Assembly (NCBI RefSeq): GCF_025716945.1
Contig: NZ_JAOVZT010000005.1
Span: forward strand, 186,001 to 250,000
Direction: 5' to 3'
DNA: 64,000 nucleotides
From: Geodermatophilus sp. YIM 151500
GTDB lineage: Bacteria; Actinomycetota; Actinomycetes; Mycobacteriales; Geodermatophilaceae
Shown here: one piece after another, positions 15,849-24,476 of the stretch
Position numbering within the stretch: position 1 is the first letter of the stretch
How the letters are laid out: every line of letters starts with the position of its first letter
The notes under the pieces: model-generated
What the model was told of the DNA's origin: nothing
Databases searched by the model: none
The model's input: the letters and a program-made list of their open reading frames with translations, nothing else
Position numbers and translations under genes: made by a program

Positions 15849-16760
15849 GTGCACGCGGCGGCGGTGGTCCTCCCCGAGTTCGCACTCCTCGCGCTCGGCC
15901 TGCTGCTGCGGCTGCGGTTCTGGCGGGCTCCCGGCTTCTGGGTCGACCTCGAGCGGCTGGTCTACTTCGTCCTCTTCCCGGTGCTGCTCTTCCGCACCAC
16001 GCTGGCCGCCGATCTGGGCACGGCCGGCACGGGCGCGGTGCTGCTGGCGGCGGTCGGCGGCACCCTGGCCGGAGCCGTGCTCGGGTCGGTGGTGTTCGTG
16101 CTCCCGGGTGGCCGGACGGCGGCGGCCTCGGGGTGGCAGACGGCGTTCCGGTTCAACTCCTTCCTCGCCCTCGCCCTCGCCGACGACGGCGGTCCGGCCG
16201 CCCTGGCGCTCATGGGCGTGCTCCTCGGCGTCAACGTGCCGCTGGTCAACGTGCTGGCGGTGACGGCGCTGGCGCGGGCGACCGCGAGCGGGGCGGGACG
16301 GCGGCGCGGTCGGGTGCCGGCCGCGGTCGCCCGCAACCCGCTCGTCCTCGCGACGGCGGCCGGGCTGGCGGGCAACGCGGCGGGTCTCGCGCTGCCCGGT
16401 CTGCTCGACACCACCCTGGCGCGCCTGGCCTCCGCCGCCGTGCCGCTCGGACTGCTCGCCGTCGGGGCAGCCCTGCGCATGGCCGGGCTCCCGCGAGACC
16501 GCTGGCCCGCGGCCGCGTCGCTGGCCGTGGTGAAGCTTCTCGCCGTGCCTACCGTGGCCCTCGGGCTGGCGGCCGCCCTCGGGGTGGGTCGCCCGGGGGC
16601 CGCGGTGGTGCTGGCGTTCGCCGCCGTCCCGCCCGCGACGTCGTCCTACGTGCTCGCCGCCCGCATGGGCGGGGACGGCCCCTTCGTCGCGGCCCAGACG
16701 TCCCTGACGACGGCCGCCGCCCTGGTCACCCTGCCGCTCTGGCTCGCCCTGACCGGCTGA
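15849..16760 (+). CDS. AEC-family permease (auxin efflux carrier/malonate-type)
   Basis: 303-residue integral membrane protein with about ten helices in two halves, as expected for the AEC family. Characteristic features are the short leader, FRFNSFLALALA near residue 98, a basic central loop (GRRRGRVPAAVARNPLV), and PPATSSYVLAARMGGD in the C-terminal half. The GTG at 15849 is the first usable start. The family exports or imports organic anions. It follows the ABM gene by 56 bases and could be in the same transcript. The 316-base interval after it (16761-17076) holds no gene I can support. Confidence 0.82.
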   Translation: MHAAAVVLPEFALLALGLLLRLRFWRAPGFWVDLERLVYFVLFPVLLFRTTLAADLGTAGTGAVLLAAVGGTLAGAVLGSVVFVLPGGRTAAASGWQTAFRFNSFLALALADDGGPAALALMGVLLGVNVPLVNVLAVTALARATASGAGRRRGRVPAAVARNPLVLATAAGLAGNAAGLALPGLLDTTLARLASAAVPLGLLAVGAALRMAGLPRDRWPAAASLAVVKLLAVPTVALGLAAALGVGRPGAAVVLAFAAVPPATSSYVLAARMGGDGPFVAAQTSLTTAAALVTLPLWLALTG

Positions 16761-17076
16761 GCTCGGGCCGGCCGCGACCGGACCTCGTGCGGCGATCGCC
16801 GCCCGCACCGGACCCGTCGATGTGGGCGATCTCCCTACGCGCGGTAGCGCTGCGTCACGACCGGCCGGGCCGGCCGCAGGACACGCCGCGGTCCCCGGTG
16901 GCACCGCGTCCGGACCGGGTGCGCGCGTCGAGATCGGACCGTTAACTTGCGGGCCGGTGCCGGTACCATGGGGGACCGGTCGGTGGCTCCAGAGAGACCG
17001 CGATGGCCCGCAGCGCAGGCGACGTCGACCGAGCCCGTGTGCCCCGGGGCCGTGCCCCGGCGGGTTCGCCGGGCCG

Positions 17077-19206
17077 ATGAGCGCGGGACGCCGGCGGCGC
17101 AACCTGCGCAGGCGGGCCGCCGTGGGTCTCGCCGTGGCCGCCGTGGCCACGGCCCTCCAGGCGGAGGGCGCGGTGCCCGGCCCGGGCGCACCCGCTGCGA
17201 CGTCCGGCAGCGGCTCGGCCGAGAGGGAAGACGGGACGCACGAGCCCACCGTGCTGGTGGCCGACGTCCTCCTGCTGGCCCGGGACGCCGTCACCCGGAA
17301 GGCCCCGTCGGCGACCGCCGCCGCCGAGGCCACCGCCGCCCCCGCCGCCGCGGTTGCACCCGCGGAGCCCGGCACGCAGGCGGCGCCTCCAGCTCCGGCG
17401 GAGGGCTCGCCGGCGCCCCCGGCGCGGGTCGCCCCGTCGGGGATTGCGTCGACGCTGGCAGCCAACGGGATCCCGTCGACCGCGCTGGAGGCGTACCAGC
17501 GGGCGGCCGCCGGCGCACCCGCCTCCTGCGGGATCACCTGGTCGCTGGTGGCCGCGATCGGGCGCGTGGAGTCCAACCACGGTCGCTTCGCGGGGGCGGT
17601 GCTGCACACCGACGGACGTTCGTCGCCGCCGATCGTCGGCATCCAGCTCAACGGCAACGGCACCGCGACCATCCGCGACACCGACGGCGGGCGCCTCGAC
17701 GGCGACCGCGCCTTCGACCGCGCCGTGGGTCCGATGCAGTTCATCCCGTCGACGTGGCGGCTGTACTCGGCCGACGGCGACGGTGACGGCCGGAGAGACC
17801 CGTTCGACATCGACGACGCCGCCGCTGCGGCGGCCCGGTACCTCTGCGCCGCCGGCGGCGACCTCTCCTGGGAGGCCGGACGTCGGCGGGCCGTCTTCGC
17901 GTACAACCACTCCGACCACTACGTGGCCACGGTCCTCACGCTCGCCGCGGCGTACGCCGGCACGCCACCGCCGGTCCTGCCCACGACGCCGGGGCCGGCG
18001 CCCGAACCGACCGTGCCGCCGGCCCATCCGGCTCCGGCCCCGGCCCTGCCGGTGCTGCCGCCCGCGACCGTCGAGCCCCCGCCCGTCCAGGTGGCCACCG
18101 CGGAGCCGGCCCCGCCGGTCGGCCAGCCCGCGCCGGCGGTCCCGGCACCCGGTGACCCGCCGTCCGCCGCGCCGGCCGATCCGCCGACGACGCCCGCCGA
18201 GCCGGCGGCGCCGACGCCGACCGAGCCCCCCGCCGGGACGCCGAGCCCGTCACCCGCCGAGCCGGCGGCTCCGTCACCGTCCGAGCCCGTCGGGACGACG
18301 CCGCCCGGCGAGCCCTCCGGAACGCCGGCACCGTCGCCGACCGAGCCCCCGCCCTCCTCGCCGGCGCCTTCCTCGCCGGCGCCCTCCGAGCCGGCGCCCT
18401 CCGAGCCGGCGCCTCCGTCGGATCCCACAGGAGGACCGGGACCGTCGGAGCCGCCCGCGCCTTCCGAGCCGCCGCCCCCGCCAGCGCCCGCGCCGCCGCC
18501 CCCGCCGACCCCGGAGCCCCCGCCTCAGCCCGAGCCCGCACCTGCGCCCGAGCCGCCTCCGCCTCCACCGGCGCCGGAGCCCGCACCCGCTCCGGAGCCC
18601 CCGCCTCAGCCCGAGCCAGCACCCGCGCCCGAGCCGCCTCCACCTCCGCCTCCGCCTCCGCCGGCGCCCGCACCCGCTCCGGAGCCGCCGCCCCCACCGG
18701 CCCCGGAGCCCCCGCCCGAGCCCGCACCCGCGCCCGAGCCGCCTCCGCCTCCGCCGGCGCCCGAGCCCGCACCCGAGCCCGCACCCGCGCCGGAGCCGCC
18801 GAACGAGCCCGCGCCTCCGCCGCCGACGGAGCCGCCCGCGCCGACCGGGACGGCCGCCCCGGTGCCCGGGCCGCCTCCGGTCGCCCCGACCTCCGGGTGC
18901 AGCGGCGAGCCCCTCGCGGGGGCGCCTACCGTCGTGCACGTGCACGACGGCTCCGGTGATCCGGCGGTCGCCGCCGAACTCGCCGCGCGCCTGGCCGCCG
19001 CGGGCATCGCCGTCGGCACGGTCACGCCGGTCGAGTCCGCCATCTCCGCCGTCCGGTCCGCCGAGGCGCAGCGGCCGCAGGCCGAGGCGCTCGCCACGGT
19101 GCTGGGGCTCGCCGGGGTCGAGCCGGACGGGGCTGCCGGGGCGGTCGTCCTCGTCGTGGGCCGGGACGACCACGCCGTCCTGCTGACCGGCGATCCGGGC
19201 TGCTGA
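17077..19206 (+). CDS. Secreted lytic transglycosylase with long Pro-rich linker and LytR_C-like domain
   Basis: 709 residues from the ATG at 17077, which begins a clear signal peptide (basic RRRRNLRRR, then AAVGLAVAAVATALQAEGA). Residues about 145-290 form a MltB-like transglycosylase domain: WSLVAAIGRVESNHGRFAG with the catalytic Glu, then AVGPMQFIPSTWRLY and FAYNHSDHYV. About 310 residues of Pro/Glu/Ala repeats follow. The last 100 residues (VVHVHDGSGDPAVAAELA, one-Cys start and Cys end) resemble the LytR_C domain. Likely remodels peptidoglycan, with the linker crossing the wall. The order SLT-linker-LytR_C is unusual. Confidence 0.82.
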   Translation: MSAGRRRRNLRRRAAVGLAVAAVATALQAEGAVPGPGAPAATSGSGSAEREDGTHEPTVLVADVLLLARDAVTRKAPSATAAAEATAAPAAAVAPAEPGTQAAPPAPAEGSPAPPARVAPSGIASTLAANGIPSTALEAYQRAAAGAPASCGITWSLVAAIGRVESNHGRFAGAVLHTDGRSSPPIVGIQLNGNGTATIRDTDGGRLDGDRAFDRAVGPMQFIPSTWRLYSADGDGDGRRDPFDIDDAAAAAARYLCAAGGDLSWEAGRRRAVFAYNHSDHYVATVLTLAAAYAGTPPPVLPTTPGPAPEPTVPPAHPAPAPALPVLPPATVEPPPVQVATAEPAPPVGQPAPAVPAPGDPPSAAPADPPTTPAEPAAPTPTEPPAGTPSPSPAEPAAPSPSEPVGTTPPGEPSGTPAPSPTEPPPSSPAPSSPAPSEPAPSEPAPPSDPTGGPGPSEPPAPSEPPPPPAPAPPPPPTPEPPPQPEPAPAPEPPPPPPAPEPAPAPEPPPQPEPAPAPEPPPPPPPPPPAPAPAPEPPPPPAPEPPPEPAPAPEPPPPPPAPEPAPEPAPAPEPPNEPAPPPPTEPPAPTGTAAPVPGPPPVAPTSGCSGEPLAGAPTVVHVHDGSGDPAVAAELAARLAAAGIAVGTVTPVESAISAVRSAEAQRPQAEALATVLGLAGVEPDGAAGAVVLVVGRDDHAVLLTGDPGC

Positions 19207-19239
19207 ACCGGCGTCCCACCGCTCGCTGCACGAGCCGGG

Positions 19240-20202
19240 GTGCAGAACAGCTGGCACGATCGGGTCGTGCCCAACCCCGTCGCGCTACCTGCTCTGGCGC
19301 GCCAGGCGTTCCGCGCTCGCGTGTCCGGCGACCCGACGGGCGCCCCGCCGTGGGTCCGGGAGATCGCAACGGTGGGGGAGGGGCCGGGGTGGTTCGAGCC
19401 CGACGGCATCGTCTGGCGGGTGCACGGCGACCTCTCGACGCTGGTCGGCGGGGTCGCCGCACTGCTCGGGCAGGCGGCGCACCCGCTCGCCCTGGTGGGC
19501 GTCCAGCGCCACTCGGCCTACCGGGAGGACCCGTGGCGGCGGCTGGCCGGCACCGCCCGCTGGCTGGTCGTCAGCACGTTCGGCTCGGGCGAGCTGGCCG
19601 AGCGGGAGGCCGGCCGCGTGCGCCGCATGCACACCCGGGTCCGGGGCAGCGCGGACGACGGCCGCCCGTACTCGGCGGCCGACCCCGACCTGCTCCGCTG
19701 GGTGCACCTGGCCTTCACCGATGCCTTCCTGGCCGCCCAGCAAGCGGTGGGCCACGACCTGACGCCCCGCTTCGGCCGGCGGTGGCCCGACGCCTACGTG
19801 CGCGAGTGGGCGCGCGCAGCAGGGGCGCTGGGCACGACCGACCTGCCGTCGTCCGAGGCCGGGCTGGCCGAGGCTCTGGCGGCCTTCCGACCGGTGCTCG
19901 CGCCGGTGCCGGCCGACCTGCGCGCCTTCCTGGCCGCCCCGCCCGGGCTGAGCCGGCCCGAGCAGCTGTTCTACCGGGGGCTCGCCGGGGCGGCCGCGCA
20001 CCTGCTCTCGCCGACGACGGCGCCGTTCGCGCACATGCCCGGCCGGGGCGCCGGAGGCGCGGTGCGGGTCGCGCTCACCCGCGCCCAGCTACGCGGCCTG
20101 CAACTCGCGCTCGGCCCGTACAGCCCCTCGGAGCAGTCCGCGCGCTGGCGGCTGGGCCTGGGTCCGGCTCCCGCCTGGATGGGGCGGTCCCCGGCGGCCT
20201 GA
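19240..20202 (+). CDS. MpaB-like oxygenase (DUF2236)
   Basis: 320 residues; GTG at 19240, or GTG 19267 if the first nine residues are not translated. Family blocks: AAHPLALVGVQRHSAY with DPWRRLAGTARW, RMHTRVRG, and RPYSAADPDLLRWVHLAFTD. These carry the conserved Arg/His pattern of DUF2236, haem-binding oxygenases related to fungal MpaB and rubber oxygenase. Substrate unknown. Stands alone; its end faces the VOC gene. Confidence 0.82.
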   Translation: MQNSWHDRVVPNPVALPALARQAFRARVSGDPTGAPPWVREIATVGEGPGWFEPDGIVWRVHGDLSTLVGGVAALLGQAAHPLALVGVQRHSAYREDPWRRLAGTARWLVVSTFGSGELAEREAGRVRRMHTRVRGSADDGRPYSAADPDLLRWVHLAFTDAFLAAQQAVGHDLTPRFGRRWPDAYVREWARAAGALGTTDLPSSEAGLAEALAAFRPVLAPVPADLRAFLAAPPGLSRPEQLFYRGLAGAAAHLLSPTTAPFAHMPGRGAGGAVRVALTRAQLRGLQLALGPYSPSEQSARWRLGLGPAPAWMGRSPAA

Positions 20203-20215
20203 CGCGCGGAGCTCG

Positions 20216-20620
20216 TCAGGCGCCGTCCCGGGCGGGCTCGGGCGCCGGTTCGATCGGGGTGATGACGTCGACCAGGACGCCGTCGGGCGCGGCGAGGATG
20301 AAGTGCCGCTGCCCGAACGCCTCCGACCGGAGCGGCACCAGCGCCTCCAGGCCGCCGTCGGTCACCAGCCGCCGGTACTCCGCGTCGACGTCGTCGACCT
20401 CCAGGTTGAGCAGGACCCCGCCGGCCGTCCGTCCGCGGTAGGCCGCGGGCACGGAGTCGTGGTCGGGGTCGAGCACGGCCAGCTCCCACCGGTCGCGCCG
20501 GAGGCTCACGTACCAGTCGGACTCGAACGTCGGGTCGAACCCGAGGCGCTCCCGGTAGAAGCGCGCGGTCCCTTCGACGTCGGCGCTCATCAGGACGGGG
20601 TACACGCTGGTCGGCACCAT
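20216..20620 (-). CDS. VOC-family (glyoxalase/bleomycin-resistance fold) protein
   Basis: 134 residues. The open frame reaches far upstream, but the ATG at 20620 begins the fold: [20 protein letters not shown] is the first VOC beta-alpha motif, with partner [18 protein letters not shown] and a terminal [16 protein letters not shown] strand carrying the metal Glu/Asp position. It is divergent from a TetR gene with repeated operator-like sequence between them, a typical arrangement for an inducible detoxification enzyme. Confidence 0.85.
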   Translation of the reverse strand: MVPTSVYPVLMSADVEGTARFYRERLGFDPTFESDWYVSLRRDRWELAVLDPDHDSVPAAYRGRTAGGVLLNLEVDDVDAEYRRLVTDGGLEALVPLRSEAFGQRHFILAAPDGVLVDVITPIEPAPEPARDGA

Positions 20621-20634
20621 CACCGCTCCTTTGC

Positions 20635-20683
20635 ATACGTGCTGTACGTATAGTGGGGACGCTATACCTGCACGCTGTACGTA
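20635..20683. promoter_or_regulatory. TetR operator region (palindrome plus direct repeat)
   Basis: ATACGT-GCTGT-ACGTAT at 20635-20651 is a perfect 6-base inverted repeat with a 5-base spacer. The 10-mer GCTGTACGTA recurs at 20641 and 20674, exactly 33 bases apart or about three helical turns. The sites fill the 75-base gap between the VOC and tetR starts and overlap both expected promoters. This supports mutual repression by the TetR protein. Confidence 0.65.
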
Positions 20684-20695
20684 ACAAGGGGTGAC

Positions 20696-21283
20696 ATGCC
20701 ACGGTCCTCGCGGCTGGAGGCCGCGCGCACGGAGGCGCGGGTGCGGTCGACGGCCCGGTCGCTGTTCGCCGAGCGCGGCTACGCCGCCGTGGGGCTGGAG
20801 GACGTCGCCGCCCGGGCGGGCGTCACGCGCGGTGCGGTCTACCACCACTTCGCCAGCAAACGCGGCCTGTTCGAGGCGGTGCTGGCCGACGTCCTCGGTG
20901 CGGTCGGTACCGCCGTGGCGCGGGCCGCCGGCCCGATCGACGAGCCGTGGGAGAGCCTCGAGGTGGGCTGCCGCACCTTCCTCGCCGCCGTCCTCGACCC
21001 CGGCGTGCGACGCATCGCCCTGGTCGACGCTCCCGCGGTGCTCGGCTGGAGCACCTGGCGCGGCGCCGACGCGGCGAGCTCCGGCCGGCTGCTCGACCAG
21101 GTGCTGCACCGGCTCGCCGACGACGGTCGGCTGGCCACGACCTCGGTCGCGGCCGCGTCGGCCCTCCTGTCCGGCGCCATGAACGAGGCCGTCCTGTGGG
21201 CGGCCGGCGCGGACGATCCGCGGAAGGCCCTCGGGGAGGCGGAGGAGGTGCTGCTCCGGCTGCTGCGGGCCCTGCGCGTGTGA
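20696..21283 (+). CDS. TetR-family repressor
   Basis: 195 residues. N-terminal DNA-binding domain: [20 protein letters not shown] with [20 protein letters not shown], the canonical TetR helix-turn-helix. The C-terminal half is a variable ligand pocket, with a TetR_C-type stretch around [13 protein letters not shown]. It is divergent from the VOC gene and probably represses it and itself through the 20635-20683 sites. Confidence 0.92.
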   Translation: MPRSSRLEAARTEARVRSTARSLFAERGYAAVGLEDVAARAGVTRGAVYHHFASKRGLFEAVLADVLGAVGTAVARAAGPIDEPWESLEVGCRTFLAAVLDPGVRRIALVDAPAVLGWSTWRGADAASSGRLLDQVLHRLADDGRLATTSVAAASALLSGAMNEAVLWAAGADDPRKALGEAEEVLLRLLRALRV

Positions 21284-21393
21284 CGCTGCGCGGAGCGCCG
21301 TCCGCGTCCGATCACGGCCCGGTCGGCCGGGGTCCGACAGCGCGGTGGTGCGGTGGCGAGGACGGCGTCGAGGCGGTCGGGCGGGGCTGCGGA

Positions 21394-21693
21394 TCAGTCG
21401 ACCGGCGGCAGGACGCGGGGGACGAACACCTCGTCGACCGGCATCGGACCGACGTACTGGCGGCACGTGCAGGGCACCCAGGTGTGGCCGGCGAAGCGGC
21501 CCTTCTTGTCGTAGGTCTCGCGACGCAGCTCGGCGTAGCAGGTGCTGCGCTCGCGGTCGTGCTGGCTGAGCACGTGCCCGCAACCGCACACGGGCGTCAC
21601 CGGGCGCGGCGTCGAACGGCGCCGGCCGAACCGACCGGCCGCGAAACCGGTCACCAGCAGGGCCGCACCCACCAGCAGGCTGATCGGCTCCAT
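21394..21693 (-). CDS. Small membrane-anchored Cys-rich protein
   Basis: 99 residues from an ATG with GAGGAGG eight bases upstream. One N-terminal helix ([19 protein letters not shown]), a basic stop-transfer RRR, then a soluble part with paired cysteines: [19 protein letters not shown] and [10 protein letters not shown]. The five or six Cys and His could bind zinc. I do not recognise a named family. It is convergent to tetR. Confidence 0.65.
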   Translation of the reverse strand: MEPISLLVGAALLVTGFAAGRFGRRRSTPRPVTPVCGCGHVLSQHDRERSTCYAELRRETYDKKGRFAGHTWVPCTCRQYVGPMPVDEVFVPRVLPPVD

Positions 21694-21797
21694 CGTGCCT
21701 CCTCGCGGTCGTCGCCCCGAAGGTAGCGCGCCCGGGGACGGGACGCCGCCGTCGAATCGACAATCAGGGTTCACCCGGATGCCATGGTTTCTCGGAT

Positions 21798-22082
21798 GTG
21801 ACGCAGGGCACTGTGATGATCGTGAACGCCTACGCCGTCGGATTCTCGCGCCCGGACCGATGGTCGGCCACGCACCCGGCGGAGCACACCTACCCGTGGC
21901 ACGCCGTGGAGGCGCACCGCCCGGCCGCGGAACTGGACGGGGAGGTCGAGCTCGCGGTGTGCGGGGCCATCGTCCAGGTGTGGGGGTCCCAGGCCTGGAC
22001 GCGCGTCGGGGTGGGCCGCACGGCCTGCCCCGAGTGCCAGCGGATCACCGCGGTCGCCGAGCCGGTGGGCAGCCGCCGCTGA
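21798..22082 (+). CDS. Small hypothetical protein with a CPEC motif
   Basis: 94 residues from the GTG at 21798; an ATG at 21816 is an equally good start giving 88 residues. Features: a Trp/His-rich middle (WSATHPAEHTYPWHAVEA), LAVCGAIVQVW, and TACPECQRIT, so three cysteines and nearby His could hold a metal. Function unknown. It is convergent to the acyl-CoA dehydrogenase. Confidence 0.6.
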   Translation: MTQGTVMIVNAYAVGFSRPDRWSATHPAEHTYPWHAVEAHRPAAELDGEVELAVCGAIVQVWGSQAWTRVGVGRTACPECQRITAVAEPVGSRR

Positions 22083-22146
22083 GCCCCGTCGGACGCACGC
22101 CACCGCCCGGCGCCGTGCCGGTCGAGGGCGGGCCGGTCGGGGTCGG

Positions 22147-23349
22147 TCAGGGTCGCGCGCGCGAGCGCGGGTCCGCACGGCGTCCGCTGATCGCCGACAG
22201 CCCGGTGATCTCCCGGCCCACGATCAGCGCCTGCACCGAGTCGGTGCCCTCGAAGGTGAACACCGCCTCCATGTCGGCGTGGTGCCGGGCCACGTGGTGC
22301 TCCAGCAGGATGCCGTCGCCACCGAGGATGTCGCGGGCGTCGGCGACGATCGTCCTGGCCTTGGCGGCGCAGTTCATCTTCGCCAGCGAGGCCATCGCCG
22401 CGGTCATCCGGCCGGCGTCGGCGAGCGTCGACAGCCGCCAGCACATGAGCTGCATCGTCGTGATCTCGGCCAGCATCCGGGCCAGCTTGTCCTGCACCAG
22501 CTGGTAACCGGCGATCGGCGAGCCGAACTGCTCGCGGCGCAACGCGTGCGCCAGGGCCAGCTCGTAGGCCCCGGTCGCGGTGCCGAGCGCGCGCCAGGCG
22601 ACCGTGTACCTGGTGCGGTCGAGCACCGTCGAGACGTCCTTGAAGGAGGTGCAGCGTGCCAGCCGGTTGTCCGCCGGCACCCGGACGCCGTCCAGCGTCA
22701 GCTCCGCCTGCCACACCGCCCGCAGCGCCGTCTTGCCGGTCATCACCCGCGCCGAGAAGCCCGGCGTGCCCTTCTCGACCACGTAGCCACCGACGGCGCC
22801 GTCCTCGCCGCGGGCCCAGACGAGCACCAGGTCGGCGATCGAGCCGTTGCCGATCCACTTCTTCTGCCCGTCGAGCACGTAGGAGTCGCCGTCGCGGCGC
22901 GCCGTCGTCTCCAGCCCGACGGCGTCCGACCCGTGCGCGGGCTCGGTGAGGCCGAAGGCGCCGATCTTCTCGATGCGGGCCATCTCCGGCAGCCAGCGCT
23001 CGCGCTGCTCCTCCGAGCCGAGCATGGCGATCGACTGCATCGCCAGGAAGCTGTGCACGCCGTTGAAGGTGCCGATCGAGCCGTCACCCCGGGCCAGCTC
23101 GGCGGCCACGAGGCCGGCGGCGACGTTGCTCATGCCCGGGCAGCCGTACCCCTGGATCGTCCCGCCGGCGATGCCGAGCTCGGCCAGCTTCGGCACGAGC
23201 TCGGAGGGGAACTCGGCGCGCTCCCAGTAGTCGTTGATCCGCGGGGTGACCTCCTTGTCGCAGAAGGCGCGGACCCGGTCGCGGATCTCGACGTCGGCGG
23301 GCTGCAGCAGGTCCTCGACCACGTAGAAGTCGGTGGCGGCGTCGTCCAT
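22147..23349 (-). CDS. Acyl-CoA dehydrogenase, glutaryl-CoA dehydrogenase-like
   Basis: 400 residues, standard for a soluble FAD acyl-CoA dehydrogenase. Signature FGLTEPAHGSDAVGLETTA, then KKWIGNGSIADL for FAD and substrate contact. The catalytic base Glu is in FTFEGTDSVQALIVGREITG, the position used by glutaryl-CoA dehydrogenases. It also has RREQFGSPIAGYQLVQDKLA. The cluster around it gives no lysine-degradation context, so the substrate could be another acyl-CoA. Probably transcribed alone. Confidence 0.87.
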   Translation of the reverse strand: MDDAATDFYVVEDLLQPADVEIRDRVRAFCDKEVTPRINDYWERAEFPSELVPKLAELGIAGGTIQGYGCPGMSNVAAGLVAAELARGDGSIGTFNGVHSFLAMQSIAMLGSEEQRERWLPEMARIEKIGAFGLTEPAHGSDAVGLETTARRDGDSYVLDGQKKWIGNGSIADLVLVWARGEDGAVGGYVVEKGTPGFSARVMTGKTALRAVWQAELTLDGVRVPADNRLARCTSFKDVSTVLDRTRYTVAWRALGTATGAYELALAHALRREQFGSPIAGYQLVQDKLARMLAEITTMQLMCWRLSTLADAGRMTAAMASLAKMNCAAKARTIVADARDILGGDGILLEHHVARHHADMEAVFTFEGTDSVQALIVGREITGLSAISGRRADPRSRARP

Positions 23350-23448
23350 GGACCGACGCTACGGCCGGCGGCGGACGACGGCGAACCCGCGTCGCGGCAG
23401 GGACGAAGGACCCTGTCGTGCGGACGACGCGGGGCGCACCATGCCGCC

Positions 23449-23808
23449 ATGACGGAGCGCGCCCCCGGCGCGCCGGTCGACGCTGCCGATCGGCCGCTGC
23501 TCCTCGTCGACGTGCGCCCCTCGGCGTGCGGCTACCAGGCCCTGCTCTGGGCGCTGCGCGAGGCCGAGCGCCGCGACGCCACCCTGCTCGCGGTCACCGT
23601 GTGGCCGGGGGATCCCGGACAGCCCGACGAGGGCCGCGACGAGATGGCGCGGGCCCTGGCCGCCACCGTGCAGCGGGCCACCGACGAGACAGGGGTGCAC
23701 GGCCGGACCCGGGTCGACGTGGTCACCGGCCCGGTCCGGCTCGGCGAGCTGGCGGAGTGCTCCGGCGCGGAGCTCATGGTGGTGCCTTCCGAGGAGGTCG
23801 CGTCATGA
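23449..23808 (+). CDS. Universal stress protein (short, no ATP loop)
   Basis: 119 residues from the ATG at 23449. N-terminal UspA-like strand and helix (RPLLLVDVRPSACGYQALLW) and a C-terminal ELMVVPSEEVAS. The glycine-rich ATP loop that normally follows the fourth strand is absent because the protein stops there. The stop overlaps the next usp gene (ATGA). It could heterodimerise with the second protein, or be a decaying half of a tandem Usp. Confidence 0.75.
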   Translation: MTERAPGAPVDAADRPLLLVDVRPSACGYQALLWALREAERRDATLLAVTVWPGDPGQPDEGRDEMARALAATVQRATDETGVHGRTRVDVVTGPVRLGELAECSGAELMVVPSEEVAS

Positions 23809-24383
23809 CCGAGCAGACGGTCGTCCCCGAGCAGAGCGAGCCGGTGCCGCACCCCGGCGAGGCGGAGCACCGCGGTCACCGCGTGGTGGTGGGTGTCGAC
23901 GAGTCCGAGGGGGCCCGGGCCGCACTGCTGTTCGCGCTGCAGGACGCGGCGCGGCGCGGCGTGCCGGTGGAAGCGGTGAGCGCCTACCGGCCGCCGGAGT
24001 ACTGGCTCGACTTCAACGCCGTCGGTGAGTGGTCGCAGGACAGCATGCAGCGGTCCGCGGAGGACCGGGCGCGGCACCTGGTCGACGAGGTCCTGGCCCG
24101 GGGGCCGCAGCCGCCGCCGGAGCTGCACGTGAAGGCGGTCATGGGGCTGCCGGTCGACGTGCTGCTGCACGAGTCGCAGGGGGCCGACCTGCTCGTGGTC
24201 GGCAGCCGGGGACGCGGTGAGTTCGCCAGCATGCTGCTGGGCTCGACCAGCATCGAGTGCGTGATGCACGCCCCCTGCCCGGTCACCGTCGTCCACTCGC
24301 CCGAGGCGCGCCGGCACCGGCTGCACCTGCACCGCGAGCGGCGGGCCCGCCGTCCGGTGGGCGCGCACATCCAGGCCGGCTGA
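23805..24383 (+). CDS. Universal stress protein with ATP-binding loop
   Basis: 192 residues from the ATG at 23805, coupled to the short usp upstream. UspA domain about residues 26-166: RVVVGVDESEGARAALLFAL, then LLVVGSRGRGEFASMLLGST, the canonical G-2x-G-9x-G-S/T ATP loop. Ends with a His/Arg-rich tail (RHRLHLHRERRARR). Such proteins modulate hypoxia or stress responses. A K+ channel follows 93 bases downstream. Confidence 0.9.
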   Translation: MTEQTVVPEQSEPVPHPGEAEHRGHRVVVGVDESEGARAALLFALQDAARRGVPVEAVSAYRPPEYWLDFNAVGEWSQDSMQRSAEDRARHLVDEVLARGPQPPPELHVKAVMGLPVDVLLHESQGADLLVVGSRGRGEFASMLLGSTSIECVMHAPCPVTVVHSPEARRHRLHLHRERRARRPVGAHIQAG

Positions 24384-24476
24384 CCCGTCGGGGGCATCCC
24401 CGCAGGTCGCGAGGCACCCGCGGCGCGGACACCGCGGTAGGTTGCGGCGTCCCCTCCGGCGTCGCGGGAGCCTGCC

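Noticed and set aside
16761-17076. Extended N-terminus of the transglycosylase starting at 16822
   Set aside because: The extra residues would precede the signal peptide and lack conservation features; ATG 17077 starts a classic leader.
18330-18830. CRISPR array or phage tail fibre
   Set aside because: The periodicity is codon-level Pro-rich repeat inside a reading frame, without constant spacer-repeat structure.
17990-18890. Gly/Arg-rich and Pro/Arg-rich frames over the proline repeat
   Set aside because: They are alternative frames of the transglycosylase linker and carry no independent signal.
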